Assembly (NCBI GenBank): GCA_022113835.1
Contig: JAILWY010000016.1
Coordinates: forward strand, 437,501-501,500
Length of the DNA stretch: 64,000 nucleotides
Direction: 5' to 3'
Source: Atopsyche davidsoni
Lineage: Eukaryota > Arthropoda > Insecta > Trichoptera > Hydrobiosidae
The position numbers and the translations under genes are program-made. The notes beneath the pieces were generated by a model that made no database searches, was not told the DNA's origin, and was given only the letters and a program-made list of their open reading frames with translations. Numbering within the stretch: the first letter of the stretch is position 1; each line of letters starts with the position of its first letter. Positions 24,737 through 37,767 of this stretch are shown here, one piece after another.

Positions 24737-24938
24737 TCAAGTTTAAAATATTAAAATATAATTCCACTCAGTATTCTGTCAAAAATATTGATTACTAAAA
24801 TACTTCAGTGATTTTTCCACTGACTGACTGATTAGGTTCGATAATGCCAACGTGAAAGGTTGGCGAAACCGGTCACCAATAAAAGTGTTATGTGTAAAAA
24901 TCGCAAAGTATTTTATTTAAAATATTTAAATGAAAAAT
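24737..24938. repeat. Palindromic hammerhead-like repeat, copy with intact right arm
   Basis: Inverted terminal block (TATAATTCCACTCAGTATTC, TGTCAAAAATATTGATT), then AAAATACTTCAGTGATTTTT, CCACTGACTG, and the right arm at 24837-24876 (TTCGATAATGCCAACGTGAA, AGGTTGGCGAAACCGGTCAC), CAATAAAA, and TATTTTATTTAAAATATTT. The left arm is mostly missing. The core has GATAA in place of GATGA. Confidence 0.75.
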
Positions 24939-25384
24939 CTTTGATTCAAAAGATTTATCTGTGAAGTGCCATCTTTATAACGATTTTTTGGTTTTTATAC
25001 TATGTAGGCATATTCAATAGTAAATGTAAGATTTGGCTGTTGCCAAATATCACAAAGAAACCGATCAGCCATTATACTTATTATTTGAGAATTTATCGCA
25101 CCTCGAATTAAAATGAACTTAAAATATGCCAACTCCGCTAATATTGAATTATGGAGTGTTCCGTGATAGGCTATCTTATACTATGTGTGCTAGCACGATA
25201 ATGCCGTCGAAATGATTTTTAATGAAAATGATCAGAATTGATAGACAAAAAAAAAAATGTTAATTTTTATGTTTATCTCGAAATTAAGTTTTCTTTTTCG
25301 AGAAATTCAAACTCTCACAGTCTGATCGTGAGGAGTTAACAGTGACCAGTGAGATTACAGGCGGGTAAGATAGAGACGCCTTAC

Positions 25385-25450
25385 CTCGTGCTTGACGAGA
25401 TGGCGCACGCTGAGGTCCAGCATGTTGGGCATGATGCAGCACGCGGCCAT
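25385..25450 (-). CDS. Candidate first coding exon, possibly Trpm isoform start
   Basis: On the minus strand an ATG in good context (GCGCATGGCC), with an in-frame stop upstream, opens 22 codons: MAACCIMPNMLDLSVRHLV then KHE. The frame ends at CACGAG before a GTAAGG donor, in phase 0. The TRPM exon at 8059 starts in phase 0 on the same strand, and TRPM7-type proteins begin their conserved WIE block within a few residues of the start, so a direct join is plausible. The intron would be about 17 kb. The plus strand is also open here, so RNA evidence is needed to prove it. Confidence 0.4.
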
Positions 25451-25454
25451 GCGC

Positions 25455-25530
25455 CAGCGTCAGCGCCAGGCCACGTGCTGGCGTGCTAGCGTGCTGGCGT
25501 GCTGCGTGCTGCGTGCTCGTGAGCGCCGCG
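25455..25530. repeat. Tandem repeat (GTGCTGGC / GTGCTGC)
   Basis: Degenerate GCGTCAGCGCCA and GTGCTGGCGTGCTAGC units lie just 5' (minus strand) of the candidate start exon. They would fall in its 5' UTR. Confidence 0.75.
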
Positions 25531-25649
25531 ACAGACAGCTTTGCAGTGCAGGCGAGCCGGCTCGGAGTCGGCGCGGTGGGGCTGCTTCGGCACTCACTGC
25601 GGCTACCCACGAACTAAACGCGAACGCCTACTTAACCGACTTCTATTGA

Positions 25650-26560
25650 TTTGAGAAAATAAATCTGTATCTAAATTACCGAACAAATTATTTATATTCT
25701 TTTCTAGAAAATACGACTGTACATATCTGATTACGATTGACGAGTCTAACCTGGTCACGTATATTTCTTACCAAATAACATTATTTACAAAACCAGATAT
25801 AATGTATTGCAGTTTATTTAATCTTTAGATATTTAAAAAAAAATTTTTTTTAATAAAACCAACTGTTTTAGTTGAATTTGCGGAAACGGTATGTGACAGC
25901 ACACGCCTAGTCCAAGTAAAATGAAATATTTCAAAAAAAAATTGCACTCAACTAAACATACCGAGTTTTAATCGAGGCGCTGTCACGCCAAGCCTTTTTG
26001 CATAAAAGCGACAGGTTTTTTCATTCGTCTGGCAGGTCTCATCTGGTGACGAAACTGGTCCCACAACATAACCCTTGTGGAAGCACATCTATTGGTTTTG
26101 AAACATTGAATTAATAAAAGGAAATCCTACCAAAAACGACATATGTTTTGAAATTACTATATAGGTTGCGATTGTATTTCAGTAAACTTACGTCGTAATT
26201 TTTAATCCTAAAAGGGTAACAATTTATTATTACCCAAAAAAACAATAAAACTAATGTAGATAGTGGAATGGGCAAACGATTTCATTTAATTTTAAAGAGA
26301 AAATCATTTGTTTCTCACAAACACCCTCTCGTTCTATTTTGTAAAATATTTAATTATATTGTTTGATGCTCAATTATTGCAAATTTTGTTAACAATAACC
26401 GAGCAGGCCGCATAAACCACGTAACGCCTAAACAAGACTCATTTCCAAATGTCAAAAAAACACACATTAAGATAAGCGCCCGAAAATCTTAAAAGTGAAG
26501 CACAAAACGATACTTTAGTAAGAATAACTTTTCGACATAACCACGTGCCTTGCAATAACA
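25650..26560. other. AT-rich noncoding stretch
   Basis: No gene, repeat boundary or RNA structure recognised. Confidence 0.5.
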
Positions 26561-26665
26561 AAGAACTCACTGCCCTTGCACGAAACTACCACGTGGACGG
26601 CGACGGATCTGTCGGCTGTCAGGCGCGGCGACTACTTCAGCCGTGCGACTCGAGCCGCTATCAGT

Positions 26666-26765
26666 CCTCGGGGGGGCGGAGGGGCGGGGGGGGAGGAGTG
26701 GGGGGGAGGGGCGGGGGGGGGGGGGGGTGAGGGGCGAGGGGGGCAGGAGACCCCCCCCAGCCCCG
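26666..26765. repeat. G-run tract with quadruplex potential
   Basis: About 100 bases consist of repeated runs of 4 to 15 G, interrupted by A, T or C, ending in CCCCCCCCAGCCCCG. The facing G and C runs can form a hairpin, and the G runs a stable quadruplex. A long Gly/Arg frame through it (26576-27040) is an artefact. Confidence 0.9.
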
Positions 26766-26769
26766 CCTC

Positions 26770-29700
26770 TGAACATCTTCGATTAGATAATTTACGGAAA
26801 ACAAACCACTCAAATCACGCGAGTGCTACTATCTCCTGCATATTATGTCAAAATCAATTAAGACCTGCTAATGTACTAAATCGATATAAATTAATGTATT
26901 ATGATATCTGTTTTATGCAACTAAAGACAATTTTGATTACAAAACATATTGTGCACACAACAATAAAGATAAAGAGTATTTCAAATAGGTTTGTATTTTT
27001 TGCGATATTACTTACAATTTTATTGTTTTTTTTTTTTTAACGATTAAACTAGCTTGATTGCATTAAAAGATAATATTGAAGATTTTATTAAACTGATTGA
27101 AGCTAGCTCGATAATGTCGCGCCCAAAAAAATATTTATTATTATATTTAAGGTATTTAAATATTTTAAGAATTGAAAGAACTTGGAAAAATATAATACTG
27201 AAGATCTGGAGAATCGAATAGCACGCACAGCGCAAAGCTGTGCCCTACATTTAACTGTCAGAAATTAATATTTCTTAAAAAGCTACTCTTCCTCTGACTT
27301 GTAATTGAACATTTCTTCGCGTTAAATAAAAAACAATAAACGTTTTCATGCTTTATCGTTAATTTTATAATTTCCATATAAAACATAAATTTAAATTCTA
27401 ATGAAAACTGCCTCGGAAAGGAAGAACTTCACAATGGAAATGAAAGATGGACATCACAAGACTCGTTAATTATTTTTATAAATCATCTTTAAAATTCATA
27501 ATTAATTTAAAGGCTAAATACCTCAGCGCTACAAAGGCGTTATGTTTCGTATAAAACTGATATGGAGCGACTCGTTTCTCTTCTCAATTAGTATCAGATT
27601 AGCGTTTAAGACGCGACATGCAAACTTTTAGCATTGAAGATATTTTTTTATAAATTAAAAATGAAGACAATTCTTGAAAGTGTAAATATACTAGGCAATT
27701 CTGAATTTTCAATATAAATTATGAAAACAGACAACGCCGACAGTATCAATAGATTTTTAGGCTATAATCCACCATATTTGTTTGAAATTTATTAAATTAA
27801 ATTATTCAAACAGCAAAGTGTACTTTTAAGATTTTTAGGCAATGTTTTATAAATAACGATTCAAATGAAATTATGTATTTTCTGTGATGCCTTCATCGTC
27901 TATCAAGCACTTTAAGGTGCCGAAATAAACTTTATGTATGCGGTTAAAGCTGCCAGGCGAAACTAGTCGTGAGTAAATATTTTCTATTTTTTATATTTAC
28001 ACCATTTAATTGCGAATGCTATTAAAATAATAATTCTTCCTTTTTATTCACATTTTATGCGAAATCATTCAGATGAATTTTTGTTTGATCCGTCGTTTTG
28101 AATCAGAACTCCTTAGACCTGTGTAGAATCTTAATAGCTACATTAAATAAATATAAATAAATTGTAATATTTTTTTACCAAATGAAATACTATATAAGTT
28201 CAAAAATAGACGGGTTATTACCCAAAGCGTGTCGGGGGAGCAGATCTCTCGGAGGATTGCTCCGCGAGATCCACTTGAAGATAATAAGCCGGGGAATCAA
28301 ATCTTCAGAATCGTAACTTTGAATTGCCACACAGTTTTATTAAGTAGGTGCACCTAAGCCCGGGCGTAAAACCATTTTAAACCTGCGATTTGATGGTACG
28401 ACCTTTAGCCATCATTTCAGTAGTTCTGAATTTACGATAATGGCTATAAGACATTAATTATTTTCAGATACTGCCACGAAGGTCTCCAATAGAGTGTTTT
28501 ACGAAATGATTGGTTTTTGTTAAATGCGTAAAGCTTTAAATGTTATTCTACTTCTTTTGTCATCTCTAACTTCAATATCATCCTCACACCACTCTGAAAT
28601 ACTAATGTTGAATATGCTTAGCTTACATGAAAAAATACATAAGCATTAAAAATAAAAAAAATGTTTCAATCCGTATAATCACTGTGTCGTATTTGGATAT
28701 TATATAAAGTAACTAAAGTAACTAAAGTATATATTATTTATAAATAAAATAAGGTTTTTTGGGTCTTTTTACCCCGCTGCTCTTAAAAACATTCTATTGT
28801 GTTGTTATCATCTCAGTAAATATAAAATAGCAATTTATATTTCAATATAATTGAAAATTGTAATTAAAAAACACTCTCAAAAGTCTCAATCTAATATTAT
28901 GAAAATGTTAAAAAAAAGAATACTTCAAGTACTCAGTACAATATTGTATAAAATAAAAAATTGATATTATAATGATGAATATTAATTAAAAATTGTTTAA
29001 CCACCGTTGAGAGGCGTTGATTAATTTTCAAACTTTTAATATTCACCGAAGTCCTTTCGATAAGTGGGCTATTTTGTAATAATGTTTATTTTTGGGTTTT
29101 GCAGGCGCCTTGTCTCGACCGCGAGTGTTCTATTTGATTTTCACAATGGTTGTGTTTAATTTGTAATATTTAGTAAAATCTGAATTATTTATTAGGAATA
29201 TTTTTTGTCACGAAAATACTTTTACAAATAATGTTATTATATCGCTTATATACGAATGAAAAATTATTTGAAAAAAAAATTGAGAATAAGCTAACGATAA
29301 TTGTATGTATGGTGAGTTTATTTATGTTTATATTATGTATGGTGTGTATTGAAATCGTTTTCGAAATAATTTTCTCGTCACAAAATGTGTGGATCGATTA
29401 CCAATAAAGCACACTGTTTAGTTAGTAGATACCAGAGAATAATGAAGACAGATTTATAATCAAAGCATTGAGAGCACTGGCCCGTCAGTTAACACAGCGT
29501 TGATTTAATCCGTTGCGTTAGCATAACCGCCAGCTCGGAAATGCGCGCTCGATCAACGGTCGTAATCGACCCATTTCGGGGTTTGCCAATCCGCGGCTCT
29601 CGGCCGGCATCCAGAAACCATGCACTTGCCAATCTGCAATTACGGAATTGCGTAAAATTCACTATTAGCCACGGATTTTCCTTCAAGCAGTGTATTATAT

Positions 29701-30860
29701 TGATTTAACCCTTTCTACTCCGTTGGCGACAATGTGTCGACAGGGTAAACTCCTTTGTAACACAGTGCACCTATTATTGTTTACCATATAAGAAGTCTAG
29801 GTGCGTATTAGAGCAGGAATAAACCATTTTTGTCAGTTGTGCAAAGTAATTGCTGCCATTCGGACGTATTCACATTGTTCAATTTAAAAAAACCAAACAA
29901 AAAAAAAGTCCGGAGTTCAAAGGGTTAGTTAGTACGATAGAGATAAAAAAAACTGCATTAAAATATTATCACAGCTCTAAAAGAATGGTATACATAATAC
30001 ATTTAATATGAAATTTAAATGCAACCAATTATAGTTATAAACCGATGCTCTATTTTTTTACCTGTCGCATTGTCTGAATGGTCGCCGTTACTGTGACATA
30101 AAAATATTGTGTTTGAAAATGTTTTTTTTAAACTAGTTAATCTGCGTTACGGCTGCCATTTTTTACCACTCTGGTTTTTTGTAGTTTAAAATATTTTATT
30201 GCTCGATAGTGATTCATAACACATTATTAGTGCCAGTTCCATGTTAATTTTATTATTTTTTATCAAATATTTAATGGATAAAATTATAATGAAATATTAA
30301 AACTTAAATAAAAAATTACAATCCTAGTGAAAAAAATACAAAACGTTATTTTAATAATACAAATCACTAATATTCTTGAATACAAAAAATCATATATTTT
30401 TAGGTAATCGATTCAAACATAAAACGACGCGAAAGGTCTTTTTATTATTTTCGAGACGCAAGTGGAATGCGATGGAGCCAGTTTACCAATTACTCTATTG
30501 AAAAACATGAATCTAATTGTAAAATAAATTTAAAATTGGCTTCTTTGTCTCACTAGTCGTTTTCGTCGTGCTTATTATGCTCATGCCCGTTTCGGTTCGG
30601 CCGAAGACAATTTATACTGACATTGCAAGTGTCGATAATTTCTGTTAGTATCTAAGTTCTAAACTTGCGGTTTTATAAATAACAACTGTGCACGTCTCAT
30701 AGATGACGCGTTAGACACAAGAAAAGTGCAAATATTATCTTTCAATTAACAGGCAATTGTATTGAATGTAAATCCACGAAGCTGTTTGAAATGATTATAT
30801 AATTAAAAACAATATATTGTCAGCACGCGTAGCGTTGAAATAGCGTATAGAGTGCGGCTG
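26770..30860. other. Long AT-rich stretch without recognised gene
   Basis: About 4 kb with no supported feature. The segment 29490-29690 is GC-richer and open in several minus-strand frames after a GTAATTGCAG acceptor (WQVHGFWMPAESRGL and onward in one frame). No frame stands out as a known protein. Confidence 0.45.
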
Positions 30861-30904
30861 ATAACTTATCGCACGGCCTTGGCGGTCAGCTGATGGCGCA
30901 GGAA

Positions 30905-31065
30905 GTGCCTCCCCCGGGCCTGGCCTGGCCTGGCCTGGCCTGGCCTGGCGCCTGCCCCCGCCCCCGCCCCCCTCCCCCCGCCCCTGCCCCGCCCCTGCCC
31001 CCGCCCCCTCCCCCGCAGTGATTTGTGCGGCGCCTCCGTGGGGCGGGGGGAGGGGGGCGGGGGGG
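30905..31065. repeat. TGGCC tandem repeat and C-rich/G-rich tracts
   Basis: Six TGGCC-type pentamers at about 30917-30948 run into a long CCCCGCCCCTGCCCC tract. After a spacer come GGGGCGGGGGGAGGGGGGCGGGG runs. The minus-strand frame through it is Gly/Arg low complexity. Confidence 0.9.
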
Positions 31066-31958
31066 CCTGCTCGCTGAACAACAGTCGCGTGAGTTGCATC
31101 ACATGGAGATTACTCACTTAAAAACTATTGTCGCTCTGACGGCGCAGGTAGCTTAAGTAGGTGGAGGTGCTCGGAGTGGTGTGCACCTAATTATTGCACC
31201 TCAATAAAAAGGAAAGAAAGAAATCTCGACTCGTTGTCTATTGGTTGGCACGCTTGCTACGAAGGGGAATAGGATATAAATCCAGACTAGAAAATATTTA
31301 TTTCAATCTAATAATACGGTTTCCGCCAGGTTCAAAAGAGAATGACGATGAAAATTACTAAGTCACAGGGCCACGATGGCAAAAAAAAAATGGGGCGCTA
31401 AGGGGTGTCGGTAAGGGTCAGTATGTATGCCTATTTGAAAAAAAAAAAAAAATGGAAACCTAACTGGGTGATAATTAAAAATTCAACAATCACATATATC
31501 TGATAAATATACAATATAAAGCAGTCCGACCGCGAACAGCTGATCGAGGACGGTGCGTCACGCCAGCGCGGGGCACCCTGCCAGCTGCTCGCAAGGTCGG
31601 CGACCCCGTCTAATGGCACTAATGACATCATTGCTCGACAATCATTAATGCCGTTGCACTTAGTGATTGTAACCCGTCTACCGAAATACCGGTCAGATGT
31701 CCGGTGTTGGCGAGCTGCAGTTTTGATGGATTAGTTACATTGAAATATATCATTGATAAAAGTTTAAGTTTGGAAACCAAAGTACCCATGCGAACGTAAC
31801 TAAACGAAAAAAGTAATGGGAGGGTATGAAGCGGTAAGAGGCAACTGCGGCCGTGCTCGGATTAGTAATTTTTATTTATGATTTTGACTAAAATCCTAAA
31901 ATTGATAATTTATTAGAACAATTTTTCATTTCGCTGAAGTGGAAACAACTTAGTTTTT

Positions 31959-32955
31959 GTGTGCTCCGAATATATCAACTTTTGTGCAAAAAAACACAAT
32001 TTGCGGGAAAGCTTTCTTTTCTGCTTCCATTTGAAGAAAAGAGCAGCTGAAGGCCATCGAATGCTGCAAGAAGCTTACGGGGAACATGCTTCACCGATTT
32101 CCATGTGTGAATTTTGGTATCAACGTTTTAGAAGTGGTGATTTTAATACCAATTACAAAGAGCGCGAAGGGCGGCCAGAAAAGTTTGAGGATGCCGAATT
32201 GGAGGCTATATTGGATGAAGACTCGTGCCAAACGCAAGAAAAACTCGCAAAAACATTAGGTGACTCAACAAGCCATATCCGTTTGCTTGAAATCCATCGG
32301 AATGGTCCAAAAGGTAGGATATTGGGTGCCGTATGAATTGAAGACGAGAGACGTAGTACGCCGTTTTTTTTAACTTGTGAACAACTGCTGCAATGGCAAA
32401 AAGAAAGTGTTTTTGCATCGTATTGTCACTGGTGACGAACAATGGGTTCAATACGATAAGCCCAAGCGCAAAAAATCACGGGGAATGCCTGGCCATACGC
32501 CAAAATCGATGCCAAAGCCGAATATTCACGGTGGAAAAGTCATGCTCTCTATTTGGTGAGAAAAATTGGGCGTGGTGTACTATGACCTGCTACCACCAAG
32601 TGAAACCATCACAGGGCAACTTTACCAAATTCAATTGATGCGTTTGAGCCGAGCACTGTGGGAAAAACGGCCACAATACGAGGAGAGGCACGACAAGGTA
32701 ATTTTGCAACATGACAACGCTCGGCCACATGTTGCTCAGCCGGCCAAAACATACCTTGAAACGCTGAAATTTGTTTTCGTCGATGACGCAGGCTCTTAAG
32801 GGTCAGCACTTCCGCTCTTTTGAAGAAGTCCAAAATTGGATCGATTCATGGATTGCATCAAAAAACACATCGTTTTTTCGAGATAGTATCCGAAAATTGC
32901 CAGAAAGATGGGAATAAGTAGTGGTTAGCGATGGACAATACTTTGAAAAATAAAG
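31959..32955 (+). mobile_element. Decayed mariner transposon, third catalytic Asp lost
   Basis: Transposase fragments in shifting plus-strand frames follow the order of mariner transposases. The N-terminal HTH region (FCFHLKKRAAEGHRMLQEAY, FWYQRFRSGDF, EDAELEAILDED) is at 32020-32230. The catalytic core has VTGDEQW (first Asp) near 32430, NIHGGKVML near 32520, and HDNARPHVA (second Asp) near 32710. The C-terminus (FRSFEEVQNWIDSWIASKN, RKLPERWE) is at 32810-32920. A deletion after LETLKFVF removes the SPDLAPSD-type segment with the third Asp. At least two frameshifts and several stops are also present, so it cannot be active. Terminal inverted repeats are not clear. It differs from the Mos1-like copy at 37.8 kb. 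Confidence 0.9.
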
Positions 32956-33009
32956 ATGTAACAATTTTTCACAATAAATCGTCAAACTTGAAAAAAAATC
33001 CTTGGAAAC

Positions 33010-36000
33010 TTATTTGTACAGCTAATCAAAAAATTTAAAAATCGCATTGAATAACCGATGCTTAAAAGAGATAGGATGTATCAGCCGCATGATAAATATT
33101 AACATATAAATATGGCATATTACAAGATGTAGCAAATTACCGTTAATCAACTTATAACTCGGAGGCTAATGTATTCCGGGTTTTCTTACCCACCTCGCTC
33201 CCGTACGGTCGGGGAATCTTTTCCGAAGAGAAAAATTCCTACTTAGCAACAGCAAAAGTTTGCAAAGCCCGTAACTAAGAGTTTGCCTTTTTAATTAATT
33301 ATAAAAATGCTGTTACCGTGGGATGATTTTTAAATATTCAAGTAATAATTAACTCCGAATAACTCGATTTTAATAATAAAAAAACCTTTTCTCAATAGAA
33401 AGGGAACGGCAATGCAGGTAGCAGCAGTCGAAATTTAAAATAAAATAAATAATAACGAAAGCACTTCGATTCGTTTGATTTCGCCGTGAAATTATAAAAT
33501 AACTTTCAAGGCTGAGGCAGTACAAATGCAAGTCCATAAATTAGTACTCAAGGATAATCAAAACAATAGTCGTACGTTTCCGTATTAGGCATAAAATTCG
33601 TAATTACAAATAACTTTTTACATGCAAAAAAAAAGTATATATATATATAAATATAATAGTAGTATATATAGTATTTAAATATAAGAAATAATGAGCCCTT
33701 ATTTCTCTTAATTCATAATGGACTTTATCAGTAAATAATGGCGTGTCATTTGAGAGCATTTTCTCGACTTACCAAGAATCACAGATAATTCGGGATAACC
33801 TGAAACTAAAGCGTCCACTCAGGTTTGATTGTGGTCGGCGCTTATTGGTAAAGGGTGACAATTGAACGAAGTCTGGGGTAAGCGATTGCCGGAAATCATC
33901 ACCTTCACCCACAAACCTCCACCCCGGGTGCAGGCTTCACGCATTAGAAATAATTGAATTATATTTTGTTAGTACAATCCCATTGAATCGTTATTTAAGA
34001 ATTCATTTCTGGAAATCCCACTGATTTTAAGATACCCTTTCCATAAAACAAAAAAAATATATATTTAGTTGCACCCCATATGAAAACGTCTCCTCACAAA
34101 TAAACATACATTTGATTATTCATTACCTTTTCAGGTGGTTTAATTAATTTTAAATTACGAAATCGCAAACTTTTTACCGGTCGATTCTCAACTAATTAAA
34201 TATAATATACTTTAATTTATTACAAAAATATAAATTTACTGTAATGACGAAATTAAAAATGCTTTTTTTTCACCCAACAGACTTGTTGAGGCGGTAATAC
34301 TCCATATTTAAACAACAAATATAAACGACCAAATGACAGATAGAGTACAATTTTTTTTATTTGTAAGAACTTTTGCCCTTCATTTACAAATTAAAAAAAA
34401 CCATAATCTACTAGCCATCCTGCTTTTTCCTTTTTTTTTTTTTTTAATACTTAAGGCATTTTCAAACGTTACATAAATATGCATTTAGTACTAAAGCCGA
34501 TAGACCGTTTTTATTCCGTCGACACGGGCAGTGCTCCTGGGGTGATAGTAATTTGGAAATTTTAAATGAATTAAAATCTAAGCGCAGCGAAAATAACTTC
34601 ATTGAAAATTTAAATCACCACTTCGATTGATCATATTTTCAGCTCCAAACAATGTCACTGAACTACAGAGAGAGTTTAATAACATTATAATACATAACCT
34701 ATATTGTTTTGAAACTACTCAACGCTACTAAGTGATTCATTTTTGCAATTATGACGCTCCTGCGCTGAATGGACGATATTATAATTCTTTGAAAAAAATC
34801 GAGAATTTTATACGAAATTTTTAAAAATACAAACAATTTTATGGCTTGTAAATTTGAAAAATAAACAATTTTTTAATATCACGGATGCCGCAGATTTAAT
34901 GTCGCATAAAAAAATTAAGAGCTCAGTTGACGCTCTGATTTAAGTCAGACTAATCGTGAGATCTTTAGACCCGATGTTTTAATACGAGTAGAGTTCGGGG
35001 ACTCGGAACCTTCAAGGCGTATTGAAAGGATCCTTTTACACAATTGAACTGTTCACACAACCTCCGCGCAACCAGACCTGGCAGCAAACCGCGAGAGTCT
35101 TGGCTATTTTCTCAAGAGACGAGGTTACTAGTCTCCTCAATAAACCGAGATCCGTAAATAAAAAAAAACCACTTCACAGACATTGCTGAAAATACTACGA
35201 GCGCGTGTCGAATTACACGTTTTGTGTAATTTAAAATTTCAAGCGAAATCCGTGTCATCATTTCACTTTTATACTGTCGATTTCACAACGATGCAAGCTA
35301 CAATTAGTTCTGTATGCACCAAGCGGTGCGTACGACCCAGTCCGTAGTCTGAAAAGCAGAGTTCCTTTTATAAGCGATAAAAATAATATTTTTCTTATTT
35401 TTATGGGTTAAGCAATACAAGATTTTTGTTGTAATAATATTTTTTTTAAAATTCAAACCCAAAAGTTAATAAATTGACTTACTTACGAAACGACGAAAAA
35501 AATCTCTAATTTCAATTTTCAGTCACTAACCGCCACAAAACAACATCATTCTGTATATTCGTAACTCGCTCTTATTCGTTCCTTTTGCGGAATCGACGGC
35601 GAAAAGAAAACCACAAAAAATAGTTCGAGCGCACGAGTGACGCGCTTAGTGGGTCTGCATGTGAACATTTTTTGAAAGTTCTTGATAAACGCTGCCATGT
35701 CCGGTCTTTGCTACGCTTCTAAATATTTTACTCAACAGTTTCTGTATGTTGTGACGCGGTGTAAAAGTTATTTAAAATATCATCAACGCGCGACGCGTAA
35801 TGCACCCGAGCGCAAAAGCGATCCCTTAGAATTAGAATATAAGCTGCAATTTTGCTGCTAGGCGCTCAACTATCTATAGGTTTGCACGAGCCATATGATG
35901 TGCATTACTGTAGTGTGAAACTGCGCCGACCCAATCGGCATCTAACAAATGCCATTGTCACTTTCGGAGTGTCAATATGGCTTTACAAGGATCGGTATTC

Positions 36001-36330
36001 AATCAGGGATGACTCTGTTTTGAATAAGATCAATATCAAAAATACCAAAACGTAAAAATGCACATCTCACAACCGATTGAGTATTTTTTTGTTATTTTAC
36101 TCTTCATAAGCTCATGAAAATAATTTATTGCGGATATTGATTTTATTAAACAACAGCAAAAATGAAATCACCACCCGCGCACACTCAACTTCCCCGAACA
36201 AACCGGATGAATATTCGTTTTCACACAAAACATTACATTTTACACTATTGTCGTTTACCCTTCCCCCTTCAACAGTTCAACTCTATCACGCGCCAAATAT
36301 TAACATAAGATTGTCGAGCACCCGACAATA
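33010..36330. other. AT-rich noncoding stretch
   Basis: No supported gene. A short (TA)n-rich array lies at 33635-33680. A 67-codon frame at 35852-36055 has no recognisable motif. Confidence 0.45.
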
Positions 36331-36339
36331 GCAAACTGC

Positions 36340-36485
36340 ACCGCCGCGGCGCCCGCGGGGGACTGCCGGCGGGGCGGGGCGGCGGGGGCGGGGGCGGGGG
36401 CGGGGGCGGGGCGGCTCCGGGGCGGCTCCGGCGCGGCTCCGGCGCGGCTCCGGCGCGGCTCCGGCGCGGCTCCGGGCCTGGCGCG
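36340..36485. repeat. GC-rich minisatellites (GGGGGC and GGCTCCGGCGC)
   Basis: A GGGGGC array at about 36368-36414 is followed by 11-base units GGCTCCGGCGC, about five copies to 36475. The long Pro/Ala/Arg minus-strand frame is a by-product. CpG is frequent, so a promoter-like island is possible. Confidence 0.85.
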
Positions 36486-37767
36486 GGGCTGCGGACCCGC
36501 CCGCACTCTACACACGATTTCTAATTAAATCGCACTCTCCCGGGACATGTCCTGTTTATTTAATACATTTTATAATTAATAAGTTGCCACGCGATATGTA
36601 ATATGTGTCATTTTTGAATAGGTTTACCGGGCACGGGAGTGCCCGAGGTTGCGACGGCAATTTCGGATATTTAATTTTTTGTTTCATATTTAAACTCCCA
36701 GTCGTTATAATACTATACTTTGCATACTTTCACGTTTGCGAGCAGCGAGGACGCTCCGAGTGGCGCGTTCTCGTGTCGCTAAATCAGGTTGTAAAAATAT
36801 TATAAGCACATCTGAGCAAATCCATTAATAAAACCATTTTTCTGCAAAAATAAAATCATTTATATTTTGAAGACAATTTAAAATATCCACACACTTAATA
36901 TTAGGTTTGCGGAGCTATGTTTGCATCGGTGCTTGTCGACAGTGATTACAACAGCGATTGACAGCCGTTAACATTAATCAGTGGCAGTTAGAGCTAGGAG
37001 TGGCGACCCTGCATCGAACTGTAGATTTCATTTACGATTTGACGGCGACATTTAACCGCTTCTTTAGTATTATAGAGCCAGCTTCAGAACGGTGGCTGGA
37101 CTAGAAGAAATTATAAGTACCCGACAAAAGAAGTTGGGATACGTCCGACACGGACAGAGTAGATTGAAACGGCAAGAATGTAGAAAATTATTAATGAAAA
37201 AGAATATTGAATTGAGCTAGCTCAAGCGACTGCTTCTTTCAGGCGAAACAAAATATTTAATGGGAAGGAAATTCAGGAATTTGCTACATTTTTTAAAAAT
37301 ATATGGCTCTAAAGATTAAGCGTGCTCTGTTACAATGAATACTGACTCTAAACTACTTTGTGTAAGATCAGCGGAGGCAACCCCCTTCGGCGAAGTTTTT
37401 ATCAGACTTCCGCGACTCGTTTTGTGTACGTACTCGCATTAACTATACAAATAAAAATATATAACTGCACAACCTTTTCAAATATTTTTTGAAAGGAAGA
37501 AATCCAATTTGAGTTATTTGAATGCGTTTTAATTTTTTGTTTTATTGAAACCAAATTTCATAGATTTTAATTTATCGATGCCATTTTGTAAATCCATGTT
37601 TCTTTTAATATCACAATACATGTAATTACAATTTAAAAAATGTATTATCGTTATTGTTTTTTTTAAATTAACTAAATGCCACAACTAAATTATATTTAAA
37701 GTTTTTCATCGGTTAATTTAGAATACAAATTTGTTGGCTTTTGAATTTTGATTTATTACCTTATTTA

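Noticed and set aside
26576..27040. 154-codon plus-strand open frame
   Set aside because: It crosses the G-run tract and then AT-rich DNA, and the composition changes completely midway.
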